Source: WTFV01 sp965203525 (GTDB lineage Bacteria; Acidobacteriota; Vicinamibacteria; Vicinamibacterales; UBA8438). Taken from it: 64,000 nt of DNA. The stretch is from the NCBI GenBank assembly GCA_965203525.1, contig OZ241898.1, positions 4,836,001-4,900,000 on the forward strand. Reading direction: 5' to 3'. Below the pieces are notes generated by a model. That model was given only the letters and a program-made list of their open reading frames with translations. It was not told the DNA's origin and did no database searches. Both the position numbers and the translations under genes were made by a program. This document shows, piece after piece, positions 28,032 to 37,500 of the stretch (position 1 is its first letter; each line of letters starts with the position of its first letter).

Positions 28032-29423
28032 ATGTCCAAACAGGTCGACGTCGCCGAACTTCGTGACGAGCTCGATCCCGTCCATCTCGGGCACGATGCC
28101 GGCCAGCGGGGCCTGCCGACCCCGGAATCGCCCCACGATCCGCACGAGCATCCGATCGTCGAAAAGATCGAAAAACTCATGCGGGACGAGAGATCGTCGC
28201 TGGAAGATCAACTGGAGCAGGCGGACAAGCACCTCAAGAACTCCCACGGTCCGGAATGGCGCGGCGACATGAACACCGCGCAGCAGAATGCGTTCACCAG
28301 GTTCGACGACGTCGAACAGATCGGAAGCCAGGACCTCCACCACAAACGCGTCGAGGTCGACAAACGCCGGGAAGACCTCCGAAAGTTCCGACAGGACAAC
28401 CGGCTGCACCGGGAGCCGAACTACCCCGACGTCGAGTGGCAGATTTTTTCCTGGGGTGTAGTCGCTGTTCTGTTCCTCGGCGAAAGCATCGCCAACTCGG
28501 TGTTTCTCGCCAAAGGCAACGAACTCGGCGTGGTGGGCGCCTACGGCGTCGCTTTCGGCATCAGCCTGGCGAACCTGCTGCCGCCGTTCTTCGCCTTCGG
28601 TCCGCTCAGCCGCAATACCTCACACGTCAAATCCTGGAGGCGGCTGCTCGCATGGATTTTGAGTCTCCTCTATATCGTCTACGCGTTCATGTTGAACCTT
28701 GGCGTCGCTCACTACCGGGAGGTGTCCGGCAGGCTGATCGGCGACGCCGGCGTCGAAGTAGTCCGCCGGATGACGCAAAATCCCCTCGACCTTCAGGACG
28801 CCGAATCCTGGTTGCTGTTCGTCCTCGGCCTCATCTTTTCGCTGATCGCATTCTTCGACGGCTACAAGCTGGACGATGCCTATCCCGGATACGGCAAGCT
28901 GGATCGCTTGCGCGCAAAGGCGCGCGACGCACATCGCGGTGAGCTGGACGAGGTCAGCGGCGCGCTGGAAGAGATCCGGGACGAGGCCCTTGAAGCCGTC
29001 AAGCGTACCGCGGACAAGGCCAAGGAGCAGCCACGGGAATGCCAGCGCATCGCAACCAACCGGCGCCGGCTGATCGAAGAGTTCCGCCGATACCTCGACG
29101 ACCTGGAGCGAGCCGGCGCCGAGTTGATCGCGGAGTACCGGGAAGCGAATCGCAGCGCTCGTCCGGACGGGCGGATTCCGAAGGCCCATCAGAAGCCCTG
29201 GAGCCCGGAGCGTCCGGAAGTTGGCGACCCGTCGGACGACGTGGTCCCCTTGTCGGAAAAGCAGCTCCAGCAGATCGAGGGCGACTACCAGCAGGCCACC
29301 GACCGGATCCACGAACACTACAAGGCAACCCGGAACAGAATCCTGAACAACGGCGGAGCGAACGCTCCGGCCGTCTCGCTCGCAACGGAATCGGTCACGG
29401 TGCGTCCCGCAATCCGAACATGA
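28032..29423 (+). CDS. four-helix membrane protein with long helical tails (operon gene 1)
   Basis: A 463-residue protein I do not recognise. Residues 40-130 are charged and helical (EKIEKLMRDERSSLEDQLEQ, HHKRVEVDKRREDLRKF). Four hydrophobic segments follow at about 137-159, 166-190, 203-225 and 259-277. Residues 290-440 are again charged coiled-coil (LEEIRDEALEAVKRTADKAK). The architecture suggests an inner-membrane scaffold with both soluble parts on one side. Its TGA overlaps the ATG of the next gene (ATGA), so translation is coupled. Sampled lines in the operon have 53-68 % GC against 80 % in a sampled lpxB line, hinting at transfer. Confidence 0.75.
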   Translation: MSKQVDVAELRDELDPVHLGHDAGQRGLPTPESPHDPHEHPIVEKIEKLMRDERSSLEDQLEQADKHLKNSHGPEWRGDMNTAQQNAFTRFDDVEQIGSQDLHHKRVEVDKRREDLRKFRQDNRLHREPNYPDVEWQIFSWGVVAVLFLGESIANSVFLAKGNELGVVGAYGVAFGISLANLLPPFFAFGPLSRNTSHVKSWRRLLAWILSLLYIVYAFMLNLGVAHYREVSGRLIGDAGVEVVRRMTQNPLDLQDAESWLLFVLGLIFSLIAFFDGYKLDDAYPGYGKLDRLRAKARDAHRGELDEVSGALEEIRDEALEAVKRTADKAKEQPRECQRIATNRRRLIEEFRRYLDDLERAGAELIAEYREANRSARPDGRIPKAHQKPWSPERPEVGDPSDDVVPLSEKQLQQIEGDYQQATDRIHEHYKATRNRILNNGGANAPAVSLATESVTVRPAIRT

Positions 29424-30268
29424 CGCCACAAGGACGGCGCGGCGCGCGCCGGAAAAGTCGTTCCGAATGGACGAGCGGACCCGCGCTGGCAGGCATCGCT
29501 CTGGGTGTTCTTGCCGTCGCCGGAGTCCTGGCCATGTTGGTGTTGCGGCCCGTGCCCGTCGTCCGCGATCTCGACACCATGTGCCCTGACGACGGCCCCG
29601 GCAAGGTCACGGCGATCCTGATCGACACGACGGACCGTGTCGGGCCGGTGAGCCGCGCCGACATTCTCGGAAGCCTCGACGACCTCGTGGCGTCCAGTCA
29701 GCCGGACGAAATGATGATCGCCTACGAAACGTCGCCGATCGGCCCGGACCACAACGACGCCCCCCTGCCGCCCCTGCTTGCCGTCTGCAACCCCGGAGAT
29801 CCGGACGACGCCAATCCACTCATATCGAACCCGGAACTCATCCGGCGCCGCCTGCAGGACGACTACGAGCGTCCCCTCGAACAACTGTTCCAGCAACTCC
29901 TGAATCGCACCCCCGCAACGACGTCGCCGCTGATGGAGAACGTCCAGGCGATCGCCGCGACGGTCCTGGGACGCCGCCGGCATCAGGACGTTCCCAAGCG
30001 TCTCGTAGTGGTTTCCGATCTGGTGCAGCACTCCGAACAGTTGTCGTTCTTCGACGATCCACTTGACTACGAAGCCTTCGTCGGCACGGCGAGCGCCCGC
30101 GCCCTGCGCACGAACCTTCAGGACGTCGGCATCGAAATTCGGTTCATCCAGCGCAGGGAGCACGATCGGATCGGCGGCGAGCGGCGGTTGATCGAATTCT
30201 GGGAGCGCTGGATCGCGGATCAGAGCGGCCGGCTGACGAGAGTCCGGAAGATCGACGGACTGAACTGA
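29420..30268 (+). CDS. membrane-anchored vWA-like protein (operon gene 2)
   Basis: A 282-residue protein with a basic N-terminus, one membrane helix at about 17-42 (ALAGIALGVLAVAGVLAMLV), then a domain starting KVTAILIDTTDRVGPVSRAD. A hydrophobic strand ending in Asp, followed by a helix-start region, resembles the first strand and metal site of von Willebrand A domains. The site reads DTTDR rather than DxSxS, so metal binding is doubtful. Later RLVVVSDLVQHS and IEIRFIQRRE fit the alternating strands and helices of that fold. No family name can be given. It overlaps gene 1 by four bases and gene 3 by one base. Confidence 0.6.
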   Translation: MTPQGRRGARRKSRSEWTSGPALAGIALGVLAVAGVLAMLVLRPVPVVRDLDTMCPDDGPGKVTAILIDTTDRVGPVSRADILGSLDDLVASSQPDEMMIAYETSPIGPDHNDAPLPPLLAVCNPGDPDDANPLISNPELIRRRLQDDYERPLEQLFQQLLNRTPATTSPLMENVQAIAATVLGRRRHQDVPKRLVVVSDLVQHSEQLSFFDDPLDYEAFVGTASARALRTNLQDVGIEIRFIQRREHDRIGGERRLIEFWERWIADQSGRLTRVRKIDGLN

Positions 30269-31572
30269 TGGCCAGACGCCCCGAACCGTGGTCGGCCGAA
30301 AACGATCGCTGGTACTTCTTCTGGTTCTTCGTGGTCGGCGTCATGTTCATCCTGACGCTGAAGGGACTGATCGACAACCAGGTCATCGTCACGGCCGTAC
30401 CCTGCATGCTCATGCTGGCGTATGCCTGCCTGCATTGGGACTTCGAAGACAACCGGCCGCGGGCCCATTCGACCGGCGACAATCTGTACTACCTGGGCTT
30501 CCTTTATACGCTGACTTCCCTGGGGCACTCGCTCTATCGCTTCAGCACCGATCAGGAAGGCACGGAGGGCATCATCACCAACTTCGGCATCGCGATCTCC
30601 ACCACCATCCTGGGGATGGCGCTGCGCATTCTCCTCGGCCGCACGGCGGACGACGAGCTGGCGACGATGGAAGATTCTGCGCACCGGAACCTGGCGCAGG
30701 CCGCGCGCGAGGTTCAGGCCGAAATGAACTACACCGTCCAGGACTTCAAGAGCTTCCGCGAGCAACTGGGGAAGGACTTCGAAGGCTTCGGGAAGAAACT
30801 GGTTCGGGACTTCGACGACGCGCAGGCGGTTGCTTCGAAGACGCTCAGACGTTCGTTGTCTCTCGAGCGGGCGATAGCGAAGTTCGAAGAAGGATCGCAG
30901 ACGGCCGCGGCAGTTATCGTGAATCGGATGCAAGATCTGGAACGAAGTGTCGCCGTGCTGACCGAATTCGAAAACGCCGTCAAGCGCCTCCGGACCGGGG
31001 CTGATTCGGTGGCCGAAGCCGTCGAGCAGCGATCCGATGAACTGACCGCGGGCGCCAGCAGGATCCACGAATCGCTCCGGTCGCAAGCCGAGCGGATCCG
31101 AGCCGTCGACTTTCGCCAAGCCTTTCTCGACCATACCGTCAAACCGGCGTCGAGCGAGCTTCGCGCGGCGTCGGCCGAGTTCTCGACGCTGCTCGATAAA
31201 CTGCGGCAAGCCGACGCGCAACGCGAGCGGGTGCTTGCCGGCAACGAGCAGGCAATGACCCGAATCAGCGAGGCGCTGAAGAAAAGCGGCGACCTCGCGG
31301 AGGCGGCGGCCAGCGCGGCGGACGGTTCCCGCGAAGCCGCGGCAGCCCTTCAAGCAGTTGGCGACCGCGTTTCCCGGTTCGGTGAAGACGCGCAGGATGC
31401 CGCGCGCCAAGTCGCCGGCGTGCGCGACGAATTCTCCCGATCGGTCGAACGAGTCCGAGCCGTGAACGAGGAACTGACGCGCATGACGAACACGCTTGCA
31501 GCCCTGGCCCGGAAAATCGAGACGGCTGCGTCCGCCTCAAGGCGTCGCCGGTGGTTCCCTCCGTGGCGATGA
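30268..31572 (+). CDS. ExbB/MotA-like membrane protein with long coiled-coil tail (operon gene 3)
   Basis: A 434-residue protein. Four hydrophobic segments lie at about 15-36, 38-56, 72-92 and 101-123, the last reading TNFGIAISTTILGMALRILL. The TT-x3-G helix resembles the ion-path helix of ExbB/TolQ/MotA channel proteins. Residues 130-420 are an unbroken charged helical region rich in Glu, Arg and Ala, probably a long cytoplasmic coiled coil. This layout resembles ZorA of the Zorya defence system, but the canonical Zorya nucleases/helicases are absent nearby. Gene 4 has the single-helix partner layout. Start ATG 30268 shares its first base with the stop of gene 2. Confidence 0.7.
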   Translation: MARRPEPWSAENDRWYFFWFFVVGVMFILTLKGLIDNQVIVTAVPCMLMLAYACLHWDFEDNRPRAHSTGDNLYYLGFLYTLTSLGHSLYRFSTDQEGTEGIITNFGIAISTTILGMALRILLGRTADDELATMEDSAHRNLAQAAREVQAEMNYTVQDFKSFREQLGKDFEGFGKKLVRDFDDAQAVASKTLRRSLSLERAIAKFEEGSQTAAAVIVNRMQDLERSVAVLTEFENAVKRLRTGADSVAEAVEQRSDELTAGASRIHESLRSQAERIRAVDFRQAFLDHTVKPASSELRAASAEFSTLLDKLRQADAQRERVLAGNEQAMTRISEALKKSGDLAEAAASAADGSREAAAALQAVGDRVSRFGEDAQDAARQVAGVRDEFSRSVERVRAVNEELTRMTNTLAALARKIETAASASRRRRWFPPWR

Positions 31573-32684
31573 CTCCGGATCGAGGGCGCACTTTCCCCCG
31601 GGGCCTCGTCCTGGGACTGACGATGGCGGAGACCGCCATCCTGATCATCTTCGTTCTGCTGCTGGCGCTGACCGCTCTGCTCGGCCGGGAGGCAGACCGA
31701 CGCCGCGACGCGGAACAAGGCCTGGAACAAGCGAAACAGGACCTCGAACAATACGAGGAACTGCGACTGCTTCTCGTGGAGCGTGGTCACGACCCCGATG
31801 AATTTCTGGACACGGTCCGGACGGACCGGGAAGAACGAGACTACGCGGACAACTGGCGAGAACTGGTTCGCGATCTGGACCCGCAGATGCCCGATCCGTC
31901 CCCGGAAACGATCGTCACTCGTCTGCAGGAAGCGCACGATGCCCTGGATCGGAACGCCGTGCACGAGGCGCTCGACGAGGCGCTTGACGACGCCGGCATC
32001 GAATCGACGCCTGAAACCATGACGCAGCTTGCCGAGGTGGTTCAGGCAGGACGTGAAGCGGGCTTGGCGACTGACGAGATCCGCGACGCCATCACCGCCT
32101 ACGAGGCAATCGACGACGCGCTTCGCGGCCGTGGCGAGGAACCGGCACCGCACTCCCTGGAAGAGATCGTCCGGGATGCGGAGCGCTGGCGTGAGCACGC
32201 CGGCGCCGACTCGGAGGATCTTGCGGCCGAGCTCGACCGGGCGAACGAACGGATCGAGCGGCTGCAAGCGCAGGTGCGAGGCGGCGGGGGCACCGATCAC
32301 CCGAGTTGCTGGTACGACGACGATGGAACCATCGCCTACCTGTTCGACGTGGCGCTGAGCGATGAGGGCTACGTCATTCAGCCGGCGCAGGCGCCGCAGC
32401 ATGAACGGAAGCGGGTGTCGCTTCCTCTCTCACGGGTCCGAACCGGGCGCAGGTTGGGCCCCGGACAATTTCTGGATCAGACGCAGGAGATCTACGATTG
32501 GAGCGTCGGAATGGAATGCCGGTTCTTCGTCCGGGCATTCGATCTCACCGCATCGGACCAGAAGGAGCTTTACAAGGAACGCATGCGGATCTTGGAGTCG
32601 CGCTTCTACAAGAATGCGAACCCGTCCGGGCCGCCGCCCTCCGAAGACCCGCCAGCCCCTCGCGAGACCGCGGAACGGCGCTGA
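31569..32684 (+). CDS. single-helix membrane protein, possible channel partner (operon gene 4)
   Basis: A 371-residue protein with one membrane helix at residues 12-39 (LTMAETAILIIFVLLLALTA). It carries a Glu at its start (about 21), where ExbD, TolR and MotB have an ion-coupling Asp. Residues 40-240 are charged and helical. A compact C-terminal domain follows at about 240-350: SCWYDDDGTIAYLFDVALSD, QFLDQTQEIYDW, CRFFVRAFD and RILESRFYKN. I do not recognise that domain; it is not an OmpA-like peptidoglycan binder by its motifs. An ATGA overlap with gene 3 implies equal production, as expected of partner subunits. Confidence 0.65.
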   Translation: MTPDRGRTFPRGLVLGLTMAETAILIIFVLLLALTALLGREADRRRDAEQGLEQAKQDLEQYEELRLLLVERGHDPDEFLDTVRTDREERDYADNWRELVRDLDPQMPDPSPETIVTRLQEAHDALDRNAVHEALDEALDDAGIESTPETMTQLAEVVQAGREAGLATDEIRDAITAYEAIDDALRGRGEEPAPHSLEEIVRDAERWREHAGADSEDLAAELDRANERIERLQAQVRGGGGTDHPSCWYDDDGTIAYLFDVALSDEGYVIQPAQAPQHERKRVSLPLSRVRTGRRLGPGQFLDQTQEIYDWSVGMECRFFVRAFDLTASDQKELYKERMRILESRFYKNANPSGPPPSEDPPAPRETAERR

Positions 32685-32690
32685 CGGCAA

Positions 32691-32774
32691 GTGCGCATCG
32701 GCGGACAGGTCATGACGGGAAAGCAAGAGTATCCCAGGGTAGTCGACGAGCTGTTGGAGAGGTTCGAGCCATGA
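32691..32774 (+). CDS. possible very small ORF (operon gene 5)
   Basis: In the same frame as gene 4, seven bases after its stop, a frame runs from GTG 32691 (or ATG 32712, giving 20 residues) to TGA 32772-32774. It ends PRVVDELLERFEP and overlaps the next gene by ATGA. It could be a real small peptide, a translation-coupling leader or the remnant of a longer gene 4 tail. Confidence 0.35.
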   Translation: MRIGGQVMTGKQEYPRVVDELLERFEP

Positions 32775-33106
32775 GCGTTGTTACCACGGGCCGGAGACTA
32801 GACAGGTTCTTGAGCGATCTGTCCGCGCTGGTGGAAGTGCTGCCGTCGCCAGACGTGAAGGCGAGGATGGATGCCGATCTGGCGGCGCTGATCGAGTTTC
32901 TGCAGGGCTTTCGCGCCAGGCTGAACTCGTTGCCCACGGACGAGGGCGCGGATCAGATCGCCTCGACAATCGAAGCCGTGAAGGACCAGATCACCGAAGA
33001 GACCTGGCGGGTCGTACGGAGGTGCGCCAGCGCGCCTGCCCACCTGGTCCATTTCGACGGTGGGCGATTTCTGGGACCGTACGAATCGAAGCGCTCGGCG
33101 CGGTGA
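32771..33106 (+). CDS. small helical protein of unknown function (operon gene 6)
   Basis: 111 residues, predicted mostly helical (RRLDRFLSDLSALVEVL, MDADLAALIEFLQGFRARL, IASTIEAVKDQITEETWRVV), with no membrane segment, signal or recognised motif. It starts with an ATGA overlap and ends with a GTGA overlap into lpxB, so it is translationally coupled on both sides. It could be a cytosolic regulator of the membrane proteins upstream; that is only inference from position. Confidence 0.55.
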   Translation: MSVVTTGRRLDRFLSDLSALVEVLPSPDVKARMDADLAALIEFLQGFRARLNSLPTDEGADQIASTIEAVKDQITEETWRVVRRCASAPAHLVHFDGGRFLGPYESKRSAR

Positions 33107-34275
33107 TCGCCTTGCCGGTGATCTTGATCTCCTGCGGCGAACCCTCCGGCGATCTCTACGCCGGCGCGCTGACCGCCTCCCTGCGCGAGCTCGATCCGGG
33201 CGCGCGCGTCTTCGGGCTGGGCGGCGACCGCCTGCGCGCGGGCGGCGCCGAGCTGACGGCCCACTACCGGGGGCTGGCCGCGACCGGGCTTTCGGAGGCC
33301 CTCGCCGTGGTCCCCCGTTCGTTCGCGGTCTACCGGGAACTGGTCGCGCGCGCCCGGACCGAGCGGCCGGACGTGTTCGTCGCGGTCGACTTTCCGGAGA
33401 TCAACTTCCGGGTTGCGGCGGCGGTGCGGCGGCTCGGCATCCCGGTCGTCTACTACGTCGGGCCGCAGCTCTGGGCGTGGCGGCGGCGGCGGATCGAGAC
33501 GATGCGCCGCCTGGTGGATCTCGCGCTGGTGATCTTCCCGTTCGAGGAGGCGCTGTACCGGAACGCCGGCGTTCCGGTGGAGTTCGTGGGACACCCGCTG
33601 CTGGAGCTGTCCGAAGCGACGCAGGCCCGGACGCCCTTTCTCCGGTCACTGGGACTCGATCCGGCGGCGCCGACGGTGGCGCTGCTGCCGGGCAGCCGCC
33701 CGAACGAGCTGCGGGCGATCCTGCCGACCGTCGCGCTCGCGGCGGCGCTCGTCCGCGGGCGCATCCCGGCGGCGCAGTTCGTGGTGGCCCGCGCGCCCAA
33801 TCTCGACGACGCGCTGCTGGCGCCGGTCGCTCCGCTCGCCGCGGCCGGCGCCGCGGTGGTGGTCGAGGGGCGCGCCGACGACGTTCTGGCCGCCTCGGAC
33901 GCGGTGGTCACGGCGTCCGGCACCGCGACGGTGCAGACCGCCATCCACCGGCGCCCGATGGTCATCGTCTATCGGCTGTCGGCCCTGACCTACCGCATCG
34001 TCAGGGCCTTCTCGCACGTGCCGCACGCGGGCATGGCGAACCTCATCGCCGGCGAGCAGGTCGTGCCGGAGCTGATCCAGGACGCCTTCACGCCGGACGC
34101 GGTGGCTGGCGAGGTAATCTCGTTCCTCGCGGACGCGGCGCGCGCCGAGCGGACCCGGGCGGCGTTGGAGCGCGTGCGCGAGCGGCTCGGCTCCCCCGGC
34201 GCGAGCCGGCGCGCGGCCGGGCGCATCCTGGCGCTGGCCGGGGGCCGGCGTCCGATCCCGCGCGGGCGGTGGTGA
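33103..34275 (+). CDS. lpxB: lipid-A-disaccharide synthase
   Basis: A 390-residue GT19 glycosyltransferase joining UDP-2,3-diacylglucosamine and lipid X into the lipid A disaccharide. Family landmarks are ILISCGEPSGDLYAGAL at the N-terminus, FVAVDFPEINFRVA, YYVGPQLWAWRRRRI, FPFEEALYRNAGVPVEFVGHP, LLPGSRPNELR, VTASGTATVQTAIHRRPMVI and NLIAGEQVVPELIQDAFTP. GTG 33103 was chosen: it overlaps the previous stop (GTGA) and lies just before the conserved start. Its presence proves an LPS-type outer membrane. Being coupled to the unfamiliar operon is odd, as lpxB usually sits with lpxA/fabZ. Confidence 0.95.
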   Translation: MIALPVILISCGEPSGDLYAGALTASLRELDPGARVFGLGGDRLRAGGAELTAHYRGLAATGLSEALAVVPRSFAVYRELVARARTERPDVFVAVDFPEINFRVAAAVRRLGIPVVYYVGPQLWAWRRRRIETMRRLVDLALVIFPFEEALYRNAGVPVEFVGHPLLELSEATQARTPFLRSLGLDPAAPTVALLPGSRPNELRAILPTVALAAALVRGRIPAAQFVVARAPNLDDALLAPVAPLAAAGAAVVVEGRADDVLAASDAVVTASGTATVQTAIHRRPMVIVYRLSALTYRIVRAFSHVPHAGMANLIAGEQVVPELIQDAFTPDAVAGEVISFLADAARAERTRAALERVRERLGSPGASRRAAGRILALAGGRRPIPRGRW

Positions 34276-34542
34276 GCGCCCGGACTGGTCATGGCGGCGG
34301 CGGGCTGCTTTGGACTTCGATCGCATCGTGGGCAAGGACGTTGCCGGTTCTGGTCTGCGCCGCGCATGCCGCCAACGTCTCCCAACCTGGCCAGGCGACC
34401 GTCACGCCGGGGAGGGCGTCCACGGCAAGCACGAAGTGGCGCGCGTGCCGTTGCAGTTCGTCCGAGATGCGCCCCGGGCCGCGACCGCCAGGATGCGGGT
34501 AAGATACCGTCTTGCCGCCCGGTGCTGAAGGGCGTTCGAACG
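34276..34542. other. gap between lpxB and the TonB receptor
   Basis: On the minus strand a frame ending at 34289 reads ISDELQRHARHFVLAVDAL and RTGNVLAHDAIEVQSSP. It looks somewhat protein-like and has lower GC, but its start would lie inside the receptor gene, so it is more likely a relic than a gene. A TAAGAT hexamer (34500-34505) lies 37 bp before the receptor ATG and may be its -10. Confidence 0.35.
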
Positions 34543-37500
34543 ATGAAGCGATACGGTGCCGACGTACGGATGCGCGCAACCGCGGCGACCGGCCGACTGC
34601 TGCTGCTCGTGTGCCTGCTGGCGGCCGGCGCCGCGCCGGCCCGCGGCCAGACCAACACGGGCGATCTCGGCGGCGTGGTGCGCGACGAATCGGGCGCCGT
34701 GCTGCCGGGCGCCACCGTCGTGGCGACGCACGTCGACACCGGCTTGTCGGTCGAGCGCGTCACCGATGCGGACGGCCGGTTCTTCATGGCGTCGCTGCCG
34801 ATCGGCGGCTGGGAGATCGCGGCCGAGCTGCCCGGCTTCCGGCGCGTGGTGCGGACCGGCGTGGCGCTGGAGATCGGCCGCACGCTCGACCTGCCGTTCC
34901 GTCTCGAGCTGGGCGCGCTGAGCGAAGAGGTGACGGTGACGGCCGACGCGCCGCTGCTGCAGACGACCAGCGCGGAGATCAGCGACGTCATCGCCAACCG
35001 CGAGGTGGAGCAGATTCCCCTGAACGGACGGCAGTTCCTGCAGCTCGCGCAGCTCAGCGACGCCGTCGTGATCCCCCCCGGGGGCACCCGCGGCGCGGCG
35101 CTGCAGCAGGCCGGGCCGCTGCCCAACGTCGGCGGGCAGCGCGCCGGCCACAACATCTACCTGCTCGACGGCGTGAAGGTGACCGACGAGCTGTTCAACA
35201 ACCTGGTCATCAACCCGTCGGTGGACTCGATCCGGGAGTTCAAGATCCAGAAGTCGATGTACCCGCCGGAGTTCGGCGGCAAGGCGTCGGCGCTGATCAA
35301 CGTCGCGACCAAGGCGGGCACGAACCGCTTCCACGGCAGCGCCTTCGCGTTCGCCCGCGACGAGCGGTTCGACGCCCACAACTATTTCGATCCGCGCGAC
35401 GAGCCGGTGCCGCCGCTCGATCAGGGGCAGTTCGGCGGGACCTTCGGCGGCCCGCTCGCCCGCGACCGGACGTTCGCGTTCGTCAGCTACGAGGGGCAGC
35501 GCACCACCCGCTCGCTGACGAAGACCTTCTCGGTGCCGTCTCCGGCGGTCCGCGGCGGCGACTTCTCGGGATTCGGTCCGGTGTGCGACCCGCTCGCCCG
35601 CGACCCCGCCACCGGCGCCTGCCGGTCGTACTTCGCCGGCAACCGGATCCCGGCCGGCCGCATCGACCCGCTCGCCGCCGCCTTCCTGGAGCAGGTGCCG
35701 CTGCCGGACGCCGCGGGAGAAGTGCAGAATCTGACCGCCGTCGAGGCCTCCGAGTCCGACGTCGATCAGTTCAGCGTCCGCGTCGACCACCGGTTCGGCG
35801 CGAACGACCAGACGTTCGCCCGCTTCAGCACGTTCGACGCCCACGACCTGCAGCCGTTCGGCACCAGCGTGCAGCAGGAGGCGCTGATTCCGGGCTTCGG
35901 GCGCACCCTCTCCACCCGCACGCGCAACCTGGCCGCGAGCTACACGCGGACGATCGGCGCGGCCATGCTCAACGAGACGCGCTTCGGCTGGATGAGCGTC
36001 GACGGCGGGCAGCAGAGCCTGAACCGCGGCGTCGACTTCGCCCGATCCGCCGGGCTGCTCGGGGTCACCCGCGATCCGCGCGACGTCGGCTATCCGCAGA
36101 TCGACACCGCCGGGCTCTACAGCGCGATGGGCGATCCGGCCAGCTTCGTCTACCGGCGCAACGAGCACTTCGAGCTCTACAACAACTTCCTGATCGACCG
36201 CGGCGCGCACCGCCTGAAGTTCGGCGGCTACTGGTTCCATCTCCGGTTCCGCCCCGAGAACCCGGACACGGCGCGCGGCCGCTTCCGCTACACCGGCCGG
36301 TTCAGCGGCAACGCGTTCGCCGACTTCCTGCTCGGCTACCCGGTCGAGGCGCGCTCGGGCGTCGGCGGGCGCGGCAGCGAGGACGCCCGCACCAACTGGC
36401 TGCACCTCTACGCGCAGGACGACTGGCGGGTGCGCGACGGCCTGACCCTGAACGTCGGCCTGCGCTACGAGATCAACCAGCACCTGCGCGACGTCGACAA
36501 CCGCCTGTCGACGATCGACGTGCCGGGGGGGCGCTACGTCATCGCGAGCGACGAGGCGGGCAACGTCTCGCCGGCGGCGAAGGAGCTGCTGCCGCTGATC
36601 CCGATCCCTTGGGTGACCTCGGCCGAGATCGGCTGGGACCGGAGCCTGCTGCGGCCCAGCCGGACGCGCTTCGCCCCGCGCCTCGGATTCGCCTGGCTGG
36701 CCGACGACGAGGGACGCACGGTCGTCCGCGGCGGCTACGGCATCTTCCTCAACCAGTGGGCCTACAGCGTCCAGACGGCGTTCACCCGCAACCTGCCGTT
36801 CTTCTTCCGCAAGCAGGTCGACGTGCCCGCGGGGCAGTTCGTGCCGCTCCACGACACGCGGTCCATACTCGCCGCGGACCCGACCGGCAGCATCGGCGGG
36901 TCGATCATGGACTACGACTTCCAGGTCGAGTACACCCAGACCTGGAGCGGCGGCGTCCAGACCGAGATCCGCCCCGGGGCCGCGCTCGAAGTCTTCTACA
37001 TGGGGTCGTACACCATCGGCGCCGACAACTCCACGGTGCGCAACGTGCCGGTTCCCGGCCCCGGCCCGATCAGCGCCCGGCGCGCCATCCCGCAGCTCGC
37101 CGGGATCCGCGCCATCCGCTTCGACGGCAAGTCGATCTACCACGCGCTGACCGCCAAGACGGTCCGGCGCCTGCGCGGCGGCCTCGCGTTCGACCTCGCC
37201 TACACCCTCTCGCAGTCGAAGGACGACGCGTCGAGCCCGGGCCCGACCGCGTTCGAATCGAACCTGCCGCAGGACGTGCGCAACGTGTTTCCGGGCGAGA
37301 ACGCGCTGTCGAGCTTCGACCACCGCCACCAGTTCGTCGGCAGCGCCACCTACGAGTTTCCGTTCCGGCGCAACGCCGGCGGCTGGCGGGAGGGGCTGCT
37401 CGGCCACTGGCGCCTGAACGGCATCTTCACCGTGCAGTCCGGCGCGCCGTTCACCGTGAACGTCACCGACGACCGCGCCAACGTCGGGGCGGGGCCGGCG

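Noticed and set aside
28032..33106. Calling the operon a Zorya system
   Set aside because: ZorA-like layout only; the helicase/nuclease genes of Zorya are absent and the partner's C-terminal domain does not look OmpA-like.
34289..34579. 96-codon minus-strand gene
   Set aside because: Somewhat protein-like tail, but the start lies inside the receptor gene and no family is recognisable; recorded as part of the gap.
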